Part shown: positions 33,328 to 41,201 of the stretch, piece after piece
Layout: each line of letters opens with the position of its first letter
Numbering within the stretch: position 1 is the stretch's first letter
DNA from: Bacillota bacterium
Lineage (GTDB): Bacteria > Bacillota > Clostridia > Christensenellales > UBA3700
Direction of reading: 5' to 3'
DNA length: 56,589 nt
Assembly: GCA_023396095.1 (NCBI GenBank)
Contig: JAEWXG010000010.1
Location: 1-56,589, forward strand
The notes under the pieces: model-generated
The model's input: only the letters and a program-made list of their open reading frames with translations
Told to the model about the DNA's origin: nothing
Database searches by the model: none
Made by a program: the position numbers and the translations under genes

Positions 33328-33343
33328 CGTTTCTCGTGAAAGT
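33328..33343. promoter_or_regulatory. parS-like site
   Basis: CGTTTCTCGTGAAAGT, 12 of 16 matches, keeping the CGTGAAA core. Confidence 0.5.
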
Positions 33344-33370
33344 TTTCAATAAAAAGAGTAGTTAAGAATA

Positions 33371-33540
33371 AGTGGTGCTTGCGATGCATTGAGTTTCATA
33401 TGGAACAAAGAATGCCCATTGAATAAGCTTTGCGGGCTGTTAACATGCGCGACTTGTATGTGAGACATGAGTATCGGCAAAGTTTGTGAGAGAAAACGAA
33501 TTGCACTGTGCGATAGATGGAGGGGAATTTATTTTTTTTT
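33371..33540 (+). ncRNA. Candidate structured RNA in a G-rich island
   Basis: This part is far richer in G+C than its surroundings. CTTTGC (33428-33433) can pair with GCAAAG (33477-33482), enclosing ACTT..ATGT-GAG-ACATGAGT. A second small stem ATTGC-ACTGT-GCGAT follows, and the segment ends with a run of ten T. I cannot match it to SRP RNA, 6S RNA, tmRNA or RNase P RNA. Transcription is unproven. Confidence 0.3.
33392..33407. promoter_or_regulatory. parS-like site
   Basis: AGTTTCATATGGAACA, 12 of 16 matches; inner palindrome GTTTCATATGGAAC. Confidence 0.55.
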
Positions 33541-33725
33541 TGAAAGTTTATTATAAACCTATTAGTGGAATATTGACTATGAGAAGAATAAGTGAGTGAG
33601 CAGAATTATTAGAAATATATTTTATGCGGTGAAAGCGGCGAATAATAGGAGTGCTTGCTTTAATGGTATGTTTTATTTGTGGCGTGGCAACAAGTAAATT
33701 GCATAAACTAAATACAATAATGATG

Positions 33726-33741
33726 TGTTCCATATGAAACT
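33726..33741. promoter_or_regulatory. parS-like site
   Basis: TGTTCCATATGAAACT, 12 of 16 matches; its centre is the reverse complement of the 33392 site. Confidence 0.55.
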
Positions 33742-33996
33742 GGTAAAAAAACGATTATATTGATATTTGTGGTTATTATAAAGTTTTTTAAAGTGGTGTT
33801 TAAGGTGCTGCTGTGTGAATTGATGCTGAATATGTGCTTGCTTTGAGAAATGAGTGTGCAATATAGATGTTTAGCACCATAATTTCTGTTATTGATCACC
33901 ATTGGCCACATATTATGTTTATAATCATTATAATAATTATAAATATAATATTTTGGGAAAAGTTGCCATAGAAACAGGTGAGCAATGTTTGAGATT

Positions 33997-34030
33997 AAAA
34001 AAGAACGTTAACAAAAGTCAACGTTCTTTT
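33997..34030. terminator. Terminator of the tRNA cluster
   Basis: AAAAAAGAACGTT, 9-10 base loop, AACGTTCTTTTT. On the minus strand a U-run follows the stem. It sits directly after the tRNA-Val CCA end and could work in both directions. Confidence 0.85.
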
Positions 34031-34106
34031 TGGTGGGAGTTATAGGGCTCGAACCTATGACCCCCTGCTTGTAAGGCAGATGCTCTCCCAGCTGAGCTAA
34101 ACTCCC
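34031..34106 (-). tRNA. tRNA-Val (TAC)
   Basis: 76 bases: GGGAGTT acceptor paired with AACTCCC, anticodon loop CTTACAA (anticodon TAC), T-loop TTCGAGC, encoded CCA. Last gene of a four-tRNA transcript. Confidence 0.95.
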
Positions 34107-34109
34107 ATT

Positions 34110-34184
34110 TGGTGACTCCGAGGGGATTTGAACCCCTGCTACCGCCGTGAAAGGGCGGTGTCTTAACCATTCGACCACGGAGCC
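34110..34184 (-). tRNA. tRNA-Glu (TTC)
   Basis: 75 bases: GGCTCCG acceptor, anticodon loop CTTTCAC (TTC), T-loop TTCAAAT, encoded CCA. Confidence 0.95.
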
Positions 34185-34188
34185 ATTT

Positions 34189-34265
34189 TGGTGGCGGGGG
34201 TCAGAGTCGAACTGACGACCTATTGGGTATGAACCAATTGCTCTAGCCAACTAAGCTACCCAGCC
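34189..34265 (-). tRNA. tRNA-Met (CAT), elongator type
   Basis: 77 bases, anticodon loop TTCATAC (CAT), encoded CCA. The acceptor stem GGCTGGG faces CCCCGCC, which leaves a T-C mismatch at position 4:69. It lacks the initiator C1-A72 feature. Decoding as Ile after lysidine modification is possible but less likely. Confidence 0.85.
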
Positions 34266-34271
34266 AAAAAA

Positions 34272-34349
34272 TGGTTGCGGGGGTAGGATTTGAACCTACG
34301 ATCCTTGGGTTATGAGCCCAATGAGTTAACCAAGCTGCTCCACCCCGCG
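34272..34349 (-). tRNA. Initiator tRNA-fMet (CAT)
   Basis: CGCGGGG acceptor facing CCCCGCA, so position 1 is C against A72, the initiator hallmark; GGG/CCC at the anticodon stem (TTGGGCTCATAACCCAA); encoded CCA. First gene of the cluster. Confidence 0.95.
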
Positions 34350-34365
34350 ATAATTATGCTAATAC

Positions 34366-34394
34366 ATTTTAAATGATTGATATCCGCTTGTCAA
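34366..34394 (-). promoter_or_regulatory. Promoter of the tRNA cluster
   Basis: TTGACA (34394-34389), 17 bases, TAAAAT (34371-34366), 16 bases before the tRNA-fMet 5' end. Confidence 0.85.
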
Positions 34395-34462
34395 ATATTT
34401 TATTTTAGTAATTTATTTTTAGATTCTAATGTGTTAAAATAACAAAAGTTGAGGAGAAGGCG

Positions 34463-35551
34463 ATGAAATTAGGTGTTGTTGGATTGCCAAATGTTGGAAA
34501 AAGCACGCTTTTTAATGCAATTACTAAGGCAGGAGCAGAGTGTGCGAATTATCCGTTTTGTACTATTGAGCCAAATGTTGGTGTTGTTGCAGTTCCAGAT
34601 GAAAGGATAAACGTGTTAGCTGAATTGTATCAAAGCAAAAAGGTTATACCTGCAATGGTGGAATTCGTTGATATCGCCGGTATAGTGAGAGGAGCTTCTA
34701 AGGGAGAGGGTTTGGGAAACAAATTCTTATCACATATTAGAGAAGTCGATTCTATCTTGCATGTAGTAAGATGTTTTGAGGATTCAAACATAACGCATGT
34801 TGACGGTGGGATTAACCCTTTGCGAGATATTGAAACAATAGAGATGGAATTAATTTTTGCTGACATGGAATCTGTGGAAAAAAGATTAATCAAAGCTAAA
34901 AATTCTGCTAAAGGTGGAGATAAAAAATTTCTTGAAGATGTGCAGAATTTGCAATACATATATGATAGTCTTGAAAAAGGGATTCAAGCAAGAGATATGA
35001 AATTGTCGGATGAGCAAAAAGAATTAATTAAGGACAACAATTTATTAACATTAAAAAAGACAATTTATGTAGCTAATGTGGCAGAGACGGATATTTCTAA
35101 TGGAAATAAGCATTCAAAAATAGTAGAAGAATATGCGAAAAAATGCGGACAAAAATTTGTTGTTCTTTCTGCGAAAATTGAGGAGGAATTACAGTCTCTT
35201 GATGATGAGGAAAGAAAAATATTTCAAAAGGAACTTGGGCTCCAAGATTCAAGTTTAAATGTATTAGTCAAGATAGCATATGACACATTAGGATTAATTA
35301 GTTATTTAACGGCTGGGGAAAAAGAAACTAGAGCATGGACAATAAGAAAAGGGGACAAAGCACCAAGGGCGGCAGGAGTAATTCATTCAGATTTTGAAAA
35401 AGGTTTTATCAGGGCTGAGGTTGTTGATTACAATACATTGGTTGAGTGCGGATCATATTTAAAAGCAAAGCAAGCTGGTAAGGTAAGGAGTGAAGGAAAA
35501 GATTATGTTGTGCAAGATGGCGATGTAATACTTTTCAGATTCAATGTTTAG
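34463..35551 (+). CDS. ychF: Ribosome-associated GTPase/ATPase YchF (OLA1 family)
   Basis: 362 residues, normal length. G1 GLPNVGKST at the N-terminus, FVDIAGIVRGASKGEGLGNK, a coiled insertion, and a C-terminal TGS domain (RKGDKAPRAAGVIHSDFEKGFIRAEV). Prefers ATP over GTP in studied homologues and binds ribosomes. GAGGAGAAGG precedes the ATG. First of two co-oriented genes with argS, 19 bases apart. Confidence 0.95.
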   Translation: MKLGVVGLPNVGKSTLFNAITKAGAECANYPFCTIEPNVGVVAVPDERINVLAELYQSKKVIPAMVEFVDIAGIVRGASKGEGLGNKFLSHIREVDSILHVVRCFEDSNITHVDGGINPLRDIETIEMELIFADMESVEKRLIKAKNSAKGGDKKFLEDVQNLQYIYDSLEKGIQARDMKLSDEQKELIKDNNLLTLKKTIYVANVAETDISNGNKHSKIVEEYAKKCGQKFVVLSAKIEEELQSLDDEERKIFQKELGLQDSSLNVLVKIAYDTLGLISYLTAGEKETRAWTIRKGDKAPRAAGVIHSDFEKGFIRAEVVDYNTLVECGSYLKAKQAGKVRSEGKDYVVQDGDVILFRFNV

Positions 35552-35570
35552 GTAAAAAATTAGGTGAAAA

Positions 35571-37334
35571 ATGAATTATCGTGAAAAAATTGCAGAATTA
35601 ATAAAGAGTGATGTTTTGACAGAGCAAGAAATAATTGAAAGTATAGAAAGACCAAAAGATTTATCTAATGGTGATTTTGCAATACCTTGTTTTAAGTTTG
35701 CTAAGAAATTGGGGAAAAACCCTAGAGAAATTGCAGAAGGCTTGCTTTCCAATATTGAAGATAAAGAAAATTTGTTTGAGCAAATAGTTAATATTAACGG
35801 ATTTTTGAATTTTAAAATAAATAAACAAAAAATAATTGATTTTGTAATAGGTGATATAATTTTAAAAAATGAAAATTATGGAGCGGATCATTCCGGGAAA
35901 AACCAAACTATATGTATCGATTATTCCTCAATTAATATAGCAAAACCTTTTCATATAGGACACCTATTATCAACGGTAATTGGAGGAGCACTATATAAGG
36001 TTTATAAAAAATTGGGATACAATGTTGTGGGAATAAATCACTTAGGAGATTGGGGTACACAATTTGGAGCCTTAATTGTTGCGTATAAAAAATGGGGCAA
36101 CGAAGAAGAAATTAATAAAGAAGGAATAAAAGCCCTTTCTAAATATTATGTTAATTTTCATATTGAGGAAAGAAAGCAACAAGAAAAAATAGCTAAAGAA
36201 CAAAATATGAAAGAGGATGAGATCGATAAAGTTATTGCTCCTATAAGAGAGGATGCTCGCAGATGGTTCAAAAAAATTGAAGAGAGCGACAGGGAAGCCA
36301 TTCAACTATTTGAAAAGTTTAAGGACATAACACTCGCAGAAATCGACAAAGTTTATAAAAGATTAAACGTTTCATTTGATAGTTATAACGGAGAAAGCTT
36401 TTACAACGATAAAATGGAGCCAGTTGTCGAAGAATTGAGAAGGAAGAAAATACTTAAAAGTAGTCAAGGGGCTGAAATTATTGAGTTTCTAGATGAAGAA
36501 GGAAATGAAAAAATGCCACCTTGTGTTGTAAAAAGGAATGATGGTGCATCGCTTTATATAACAAGAGATTTAGCCGCAGCATTTTATAGAAAGAAAACAT
36601 ACAATTTCAAAAAGTGCTTATATGTAGTAGCATATCAACAAAATCTACATTTTAAACAACTTTTCGAGATTATTAGAATGATGGGGAACGATTGGCACTC
36701 TCAAATGGAACATGTTGCTTTTGGAATGGTATCTTTGGAGACAGGAGCTATGTCCACAAGGCAAGGGAATGTTATTTTGCTTGAGGATGTATTGAACACG
36801 GCAACAAAGAAGAGCTTGGAAATTATTAATGAAAAACATAGTGACTTAAAAAACAAAAATAAAACGGCTGAACAAGTTGGAGTTGGGGCTGTTATTTTTG
36901 CGGCTCTTAAAAATTCTAGAATTAAAGATATGGTTTTTGATTATGATAAAATGTTGTCTTTTGAGGGGGAAACAGGCCCTTACGTGCAATATACTTACGC
37001 AAGGTGCTCGAGTGTTATTGCAAAATCAATATATTTTAACGAAGATGTTGCGACATACCCAAGTTTAAATAATCAGGAAGGGTATGAATTATGTGCAGCT
37101 TTAAGTGAATATAATGAGATTTTGCATCAAGTTATTGAAAAAGAGGAGCCAAGTATTTTGGCGAGATATGTCTTGGAAATTTCAAAACTTTATAATAAAT
37201 TTTACAACACACATAAAATTTTGTCTGAGAACGGCCAAGAATCGATGGAAAGAGTACAATTAACAATGGCTGTTAGAGAAGTGATTAGTAGTGGAATGGA
37301 ACTTTTAGGGATAGAATGCCCGCACAGAATGTAG
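35571..37334 (+). CDS. argS: Arginyl-tRNA synthetase
   Basis: 587 residues. Class I enzyme charging tRNA-Arg. N-terminal Add1 domain, then the HIGH motif in SSINIAKPFHIGHLLSTVIG, GDWGTQFG, and MSTRQGNVILLEDVL in place of a classical KMSKS (usual for ArgRS). Ends with an anticodon-binding helical domain, though the final residues are ECPHRM (usually GI..PE.M). Confidence 0.95.
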   Translation: MNYREKIAELIKSDVLTEQEIIESIERPKDLSNGDFAIPCFKFAKKLGKNPREIAEGLLSNIEDKENLFEQIVNINGFLNFKINKQKIIDFVIGDIILKNENYGADHSGKNQTICIDYSSINIAKPFHIGHLLSTVIGGALYKVYKKLGYNVVGINHLGDWGTQFGALIVAYKKWGNEEEINKEGIKALSKYYVNFHIEERKQQEKIAKEQNMKEDEIDKVIAPIREDARRWFKKIEESDREAIQLFEKFKDITLAEIDKVYKRLNVSFDSYNGESFYNDKMEPVVEELRRKKILKSSQGAEIIEFLDEEGNEKMPPCVVKRNDGASLYITRDLAAAFYRKKTYNFKKCLYVVAYQQNLHFKQLFEIIRMMGNDWHSQMEHVAFGMVSLETGAMSTRQGNVILLEDVLNTATKKSLEIINEKHSDLKNKNKTAEQVGVGAVIFAALKNSRIKDMVFDYDKMLSFEGETGPYVQYTYARCSSVIAKSIYFNEDVATYPSLNNQEGYELCAALSEYNEILHQVIEKEEPSILARYVLEISKLYNKFYNTHKILSENGQESMERVQLTMAVREVISSGMELLGIECPHRM

Positions 37335-37439
37335 CCTAACAATAAGAATTCAATTGTAAAAAAAATGTAAAAAAGCATTGACTAATATTAAAATAAATAG
37401 TAATATTAATTAATGATGCAATACAAGTAGGGGGCTATT

Positions 37440-39032
37440 ATGGGCAAAAAGGATGCAAGCAAATCATTAAGAAGCAAAGGAAGCACTGAAGTTGGAAGAT
37501 TAAAACTATACAAAACTTTGCAAATATTTTTTTATTGTTTGGGATTTCCCTTATTGACGTTATTGGTTGTAGTAAATTCATCTGAGTTTTTAGGTAAATC
37601 AGGCTTTGATAACACGAGCAAAAATGCTATTTTAATAGTTTTTGCGATATGGGCGGCTGTATCGATATTACAACTCATATTCAATCATTTCAAACATGGG
37701 TTTGCGGCGAGAACAGTTTTTATAGTCGCTATTACTGTTATTTTTACAGTGGTGCCAGCTTTGTTGTTGCAAGCAACTTCTGCAAAACAAATAAATAAGA
37801 CAAGAGAAGAGGCGAAAAAAGCTGGATATTCTGTAGATGTACCGAATGCAAACAAGCAGTTTGATTGGTTTAAGTTGTACACGAAGGGGAATGGATATGC
37901 TGCTAATTACTCTGTGAATGTGCAAAAATTTAAAAACGTATATAATGTTGACATAGAACCTTCTGCTGTTCGACCAGGGCAAAATACAGATGGGTCAGCA
38001 AGTAAACTATATACTAGTAAAGATTCTAAAGCTTTAAACAACCAGTTGAAAGCGGTAAATATTTCTTTAAAGGCTAAAGGGATAAATTATTTCTTTGACG
38101 GAGATGCATATTATAATGTGGATAAAAAAGGAATGATAACTAACGGCTTGTATGGAGATGGTTTTATATTTGGGATAAAGCAAGTACGAGATATTATCAA
38201 GGTGGATGCACTTGTTAGAGAGTACATTTCTAAGAATCCTATAACAGTTGATGGAAACACTTATAATGACGCGGATTTATATTTGGCTCATTTAAAAGTT
38301 CAACAAGCTCAAGCAGGATCAGAGTACCAACTATATTTGAGTGAAGGAAAAGTTCAAAAGGAAATTAATGCATATCAAACTAAATACACAATTGACGAAA
38401 ACAAATTAAATGAAATACTTACAGCAGTTCTAGAGACTTTAGGAGAAGAATTGCAAGGTGGAAGTGCTGAAGGATTGAATTTAGTTCTAACATTAGGTGG
38501 CTTAATTGGGTTAGATAACATAAGTAAAATTAGTGATTTAATTCAAGGGATTAGTGAAAGCACAAATATTAAACAAACAATTTTAACTTTATTGTCAGAT
38601 TTTTCGACATATAGATTATCAGGAGTAAAACCTGTTGAAATGTTTATTAGCAATGAAACTTTAGGAGAGACTGGAGTATCAATGAGAGATTTTGCTCTTG
38701 CTCAATATTATGGAAGAGTCCACGGTGGAAATATCGGGTCAGTTATTTTGCCAAACGCTAATGGAAGAATTGGGAAAATAACAATGGATGCTGGAGGTAA
38801 ACTAGCTTCTGAAAATCAAATGTCGTATCAAGAATTGGAACAGTTAATGGTTGATTCTCAGTATAAACCTACTGTATATCCAAAATTACTTGCAAGAAGA
38901 CTATTATTAGTTTTATCAGGAGTTGTTGCATTCTTTATGGCTTTATCTACGCTATATGGAGTAAAAGTTAAGATGGAGTTGGATTTAATAGTAGCAAAGG
39001 CTTCTAAAAAAAGTCAGTTAGTGGCAGAGTAA
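37440..39032 (+). CDS. Membrane protein with large extracytoplasmic domain (paralogue A)
   Basis: 530 residues, no family recognised. Three N-terminal membrane helices at about 26-47, 62-82 and 91-112, a 380-residue outer domain, then one C-terminal helix (about 491-512) and a short basic tail. The outer domain starts with VDVPNANKQFDWFKLYTKGN. It shares the layout and the start motif (LGFPLL.LLV..N) with the next gene, 19 bases downstream, so the two probably arose by duplication and act together. GTAGGGGG is the ribosome site. Confidence 0.7.
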   Translation: MGKKDASKSLRSKGSTEVGRLKLYKTLQIFFYCLGFPLLTLLVVVNSSEFLGKSGFDNTSKNAILIVFAIWAAVSILQLIFNHFKHGFAARTVFIVAITVIFTVVPALLLQATSAKQINKTREEAKKAGYSVDVPNANKQFDWFKLYTKGNGYAANYSVNVQKFKNVYNVDIEPSAVRPGQNTDGSASKLYTSKDSKALNNQLKAVNISLKAKGINYFFDGDAYYNVDKKGMITNGLYGDGFIFGIKQVRDIIKVDALVREYISKNPITVDGNTYNDADLYLAHLKVQQAQAGSEYQLYLSEGKVQKEINAYQTKYTIDENKLNEILTAVLETLGEELQGGSAEGLNLVLTLGGLIGLDNISKISDLIQGISESTNIKQTILTLLSDFSTYRLSGVKPVEMFISNETLGETGVSMRDFALAQYYGRVHGGNIGSVILPNANGRIGKITMDAGGKLASENQMSYQELEQLMVDSQYKPTVYPKLLARRLLLVLSGVVAFFMALSTLYGVKVKMELDLIVAKASKKSQLVAE

Positions 39033-39051
39033 ATGTAGGGAGGAAAGGATT

Positions 39052-40665
39052 ATGAGCAAATCTAAAAAAGCTTTAATAATAGCAATTAATCTTTTAGGTT
39101 TTCCCTTATTAGTGCTTTTAGTGTCTATAAATCTTAAACATATTATAGAGCAAGGTAAGTCCTATGGTATCTATGTTTATGCAGGGCTGATCTTAACTGT
39201 AGTTTTTGCTTTGTTGTATTATGTAATAATGTTTAAAATGATGAAAAGGAAAAAGAAAAGCCCTATTAAGCAAGGAATAATTCTTGCCTTGGTTGCAATG
39301 CTTTCTTTGACTGGACTTTGGGTCGCAATTGAAAATTTAGCTCCAAATTTGTTACTAGGGGCAACATCTGGAACCATCTATATGGAGGATTTGCTCGAGG
39401 ATTATAATTCAAGAGCAGATATTAACAAAAGTCTTTTAGACGACTTTATTTATGTTAACACATATGGGAATGATAATCTTGTTTATTTACATACTAAAAA
39501 GAGTGAAGATAATCCAAATATTTTAGTTTTTAAATTATCAGAAAAAGAAGCAGGTATTGAATTAAGAAATGATTTAGAAACATTGAGAAAAGAAGAAAGA
39601 TATGATGAGTATCATGAGGCCATTGTTAATTGGAATTTAGCAAGAAAAGCAGCATATGAAAATTATAGCAAAAAAGGATATGCTAGCGAACAAGTAAAGT
39701 TGTTAGAAGCAAAAACATTTGCAAGTATTAATGATGATGGTTATGTAACATTTAAAGGCCCTTGGATTGACATGGCCAATGGGGGAAGATTGACCATTCC
39801 TGCATTGATTCACTTACTACTAGATTATCGAGATTTAGCTGGTAGGGATTTGCCAAGCATAAGGAATGGAGAGTTAGCAACAGGAAAAGTAAAATGGGGA
39901 GTTCTAGATATGATGGGACCTCCTGCGGGCATTTCTAAAATGGAGTTTAAGGATGTGTTAAAAGCCGAGAGAGAAAGTTTGAGAAGAGCAGGGAATTTAA
40001 CACCAGAGAAAGAGGAAGATTTTAACAAAAGAATCAATAATGCTCAATACGCTAATGTAAGAGAAGTTCCAGCTATGGCAATGCCGATTGAATTATTGGG
40101 AGATCCTGCACTATCTGATTTACTTGTTGGAGATAAAGAACATATGGAGTTATCAGCTATAGCGAGTGATTTAATACATTTTGTTGAAAGATTGATAACG
40201 CACGAGAAAGTAGTAGGGGCGCCAATTTATGTTGGGATTGATACAGAAAGAGGTGAATTACATTTAATTTCTTCAAATGTATCAAGAGGAACTTTAGGTT
40301 ATCAAAATGCAGCATGGTTTAATGCGAATGGTTTAACTTTCATGTTGTCATCAGTTTTCTCTATTAGAAGATTGTTTTTGATATTTTCTGGAATTATAGG
40401 ATTAATTTCAATTTCAACAGGGCTTATTAAACAAGGGAAACTTCATTGCGAAGAAGAATATGAGAAGAAGTTACAAGAAATAAATTCTAACGAAGAAGTG
40501 AATGATGCAGAATTTTTAGAAAATACAGACAGCAGTGAAGAAATAAAGATAGAAGAGGCGGCAAAGGAAGTAGCACCGATCGATGGCGGTGATACTACAG
40601 AGTTAGAGGAGAATAATTTTAAACAAGAGACAAGTGAAGTGTTAGGAAGCGAGATTCAATCATAA
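39052..40665 (+). CDS. Membrane protein with large extracytoplasmic domain (paralogue B)
   Basis: 537 residues. Helices near 7-26, 38-61 and 74-93, an outer domain up to about 445, a helix near 446-468, then a 70-residue acidic cytoplasmic tail (EEYEKKLQEINSNEEVNDAE...). Same design as the upstream protein, with which it is co-transcribed (GGGAGGAAAGG before ATG). No enzyme motif found. Inference: the pair forms one surface complex. Confidence 0.7.
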   Translation: MSKSKKALIIAINLLGFPLLVLLVSINLKHIIEQGKSYGIYVYAGLILTVVFALLYYVIMFKMMKRKKKSPIKQGIILALVAMLSLTGLWVAIENLAPNLLLGATSGTIYMEDLLEDYNSRADINKSLLDDFIYVNTYGNDNLVYLHTKKSEDNPNILVFKLSEKEAGIELRNDLETLRKEERYDEYHEAIVNWNLARKAAYENYSKKGYASEQVKLLEAKTFASINDDGYVTFKGPWIDMANGGRLTIPALIHLLLDYRDLAGRDLPSIRNGELATGKVKWGVLDMMGPPAGISKMEFKDVLKAERESLRRAGNLTPEKEEDFNKRINNAQYANVREVPAMAMPIELLGDPALSDLLVGDKEHMELSAIASDLIHFVERLITHEKVVGAPIYVGIDTERGELHLISSNVSRGTLGYQNAAWFNANGLTFMLSSVFSIRRLFLIFSGIIGLISISTGLIKQGKLHCEEEYEKKLQEINSNEEVNDAEFLENTDSSEEIKIEEAAKEVAPIDGGDTTELEENNFKQETSEVLGSEIQS

Positions 40666-40759
40666 ATTATTTTTTTCATAAACCAATATAAATAATGGAA
40701 TAATTAAACCAAGTTATGTTGGACATAAAATTAAAGATAAAAACTAAACAACCAAATTT

Positions 40760-40800
40760 TTAAAGGGTCGCTGGAGCAGAAAAGCAAAAGCGACTTTTTA
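40760..40800 (+). terminator. Terminator downstream of paralogue B
   Basis: GTCGCT (40767-40772), 16-base loop, AGCGAC (40789-40794), then TTTTT. It is about 100 bases after the stop codon. Confidence 0.6.
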
Positions 40801-41121
40801 AATGGAGGCAGAGATGTATCCAGTTTTAATCTCAAACCGATAGATAAAAAATCAATAAAATCAGAAAAATTTTATTTAAGACGTAAGAGAACAATAAGGG
40901 CTAATATGATTTTTCTTAAGTACATAGATAAGATATTAAGTTTAAAAGGCAAAAGAACTATACAAAGAGATTAGTTTTATGTTTAGGTCATTTAAATGCA
41001 ATAATATGTTTGCATTATATTTATTAGATAGTAGGGCTCAAATACATTTCGTTTCTTGATAAATTTTCAATACGGCGAGAAATATCAAAATATAATTATT
41101 GCAATTTAATAAGAATGCAAT

Positions 41122-41152
41122 AAAAAAGCTAGAGAATTTAGTTCATCTAGCT
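41122..41152 (-). terminator. ftsH terminator
   Basis: Minus strand AGCTAGA, 12-base loop, TCTAGCT, then TTTTTATT, 50 bases after the ftsH stop. Confidence 0.85.
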
Positions 41153-41201
41153 AAAAGAATATTATGCTTAATAAAACACTAAGAAAACAAGTAGTATTGA
41201 A

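Larger units (their letters stand above)
33116..33996. other. 880-base gene-free stretch between mtnN and the tRNA cluster
   Basis: No convincing protein gene on either strand; the open frames on the minus strand are low-complexity and lack ribosome sites. It holds five parS-like sites (33160-33741), an 18-base direct repeat (33151-33168 and 33301-33318) and a G-rich candidate structured RNA (about 33371-33540). The plus strand is strongly G-rich over C, for example 18 G to 4 C in 33781-33840. Confidence 0.7.
40666..41201. other. 536-base gap between paralogue B and ftsH
   Basis: Holds two terminators (40760-40800 and 41122-41152) and a nine-codon ORF (40814-40843, after GGAGG) that I do not accept as a gene. 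No larger gene or structured RNA is evident. Confidence 0.6.

Noticed and set aside
33551..33911. Overlapping minus-strand open frames of 60-67 codons in the parS region
   Set aside because: Low-complexity His/Asn/Tyr-rich products, no ribosome sites, and the DNA shows strand-biased G richness typical of non-coding DNA here.
33116..34000. Replication origin placed between mtnN and the tRNA cluster, where gene direction switches
   Set aside because: No DnaA boxes are present, the plus strand is already G-rich here, and good boxes with an AT-rich stretch lie between dnaA and dnaN. The parS-like sites explain the conserved pieces better.
34189..34349. Duplicate initiator tRNA genes because two adjacent tRNAs have CAT anticodons
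   Set aside because: Only the 34272-34349 gene has the C1-A72 pair and the GGG/CCC anticodon stem; the other is an elongator type.
40814..40843. Nine-codon ORF (MYPVLISNR) behind GGAGG as a leader peptide
   Set aside because: No regulated gene follows on the same strand; ftsH is on the other strand, and no attenuator pairing is visible.
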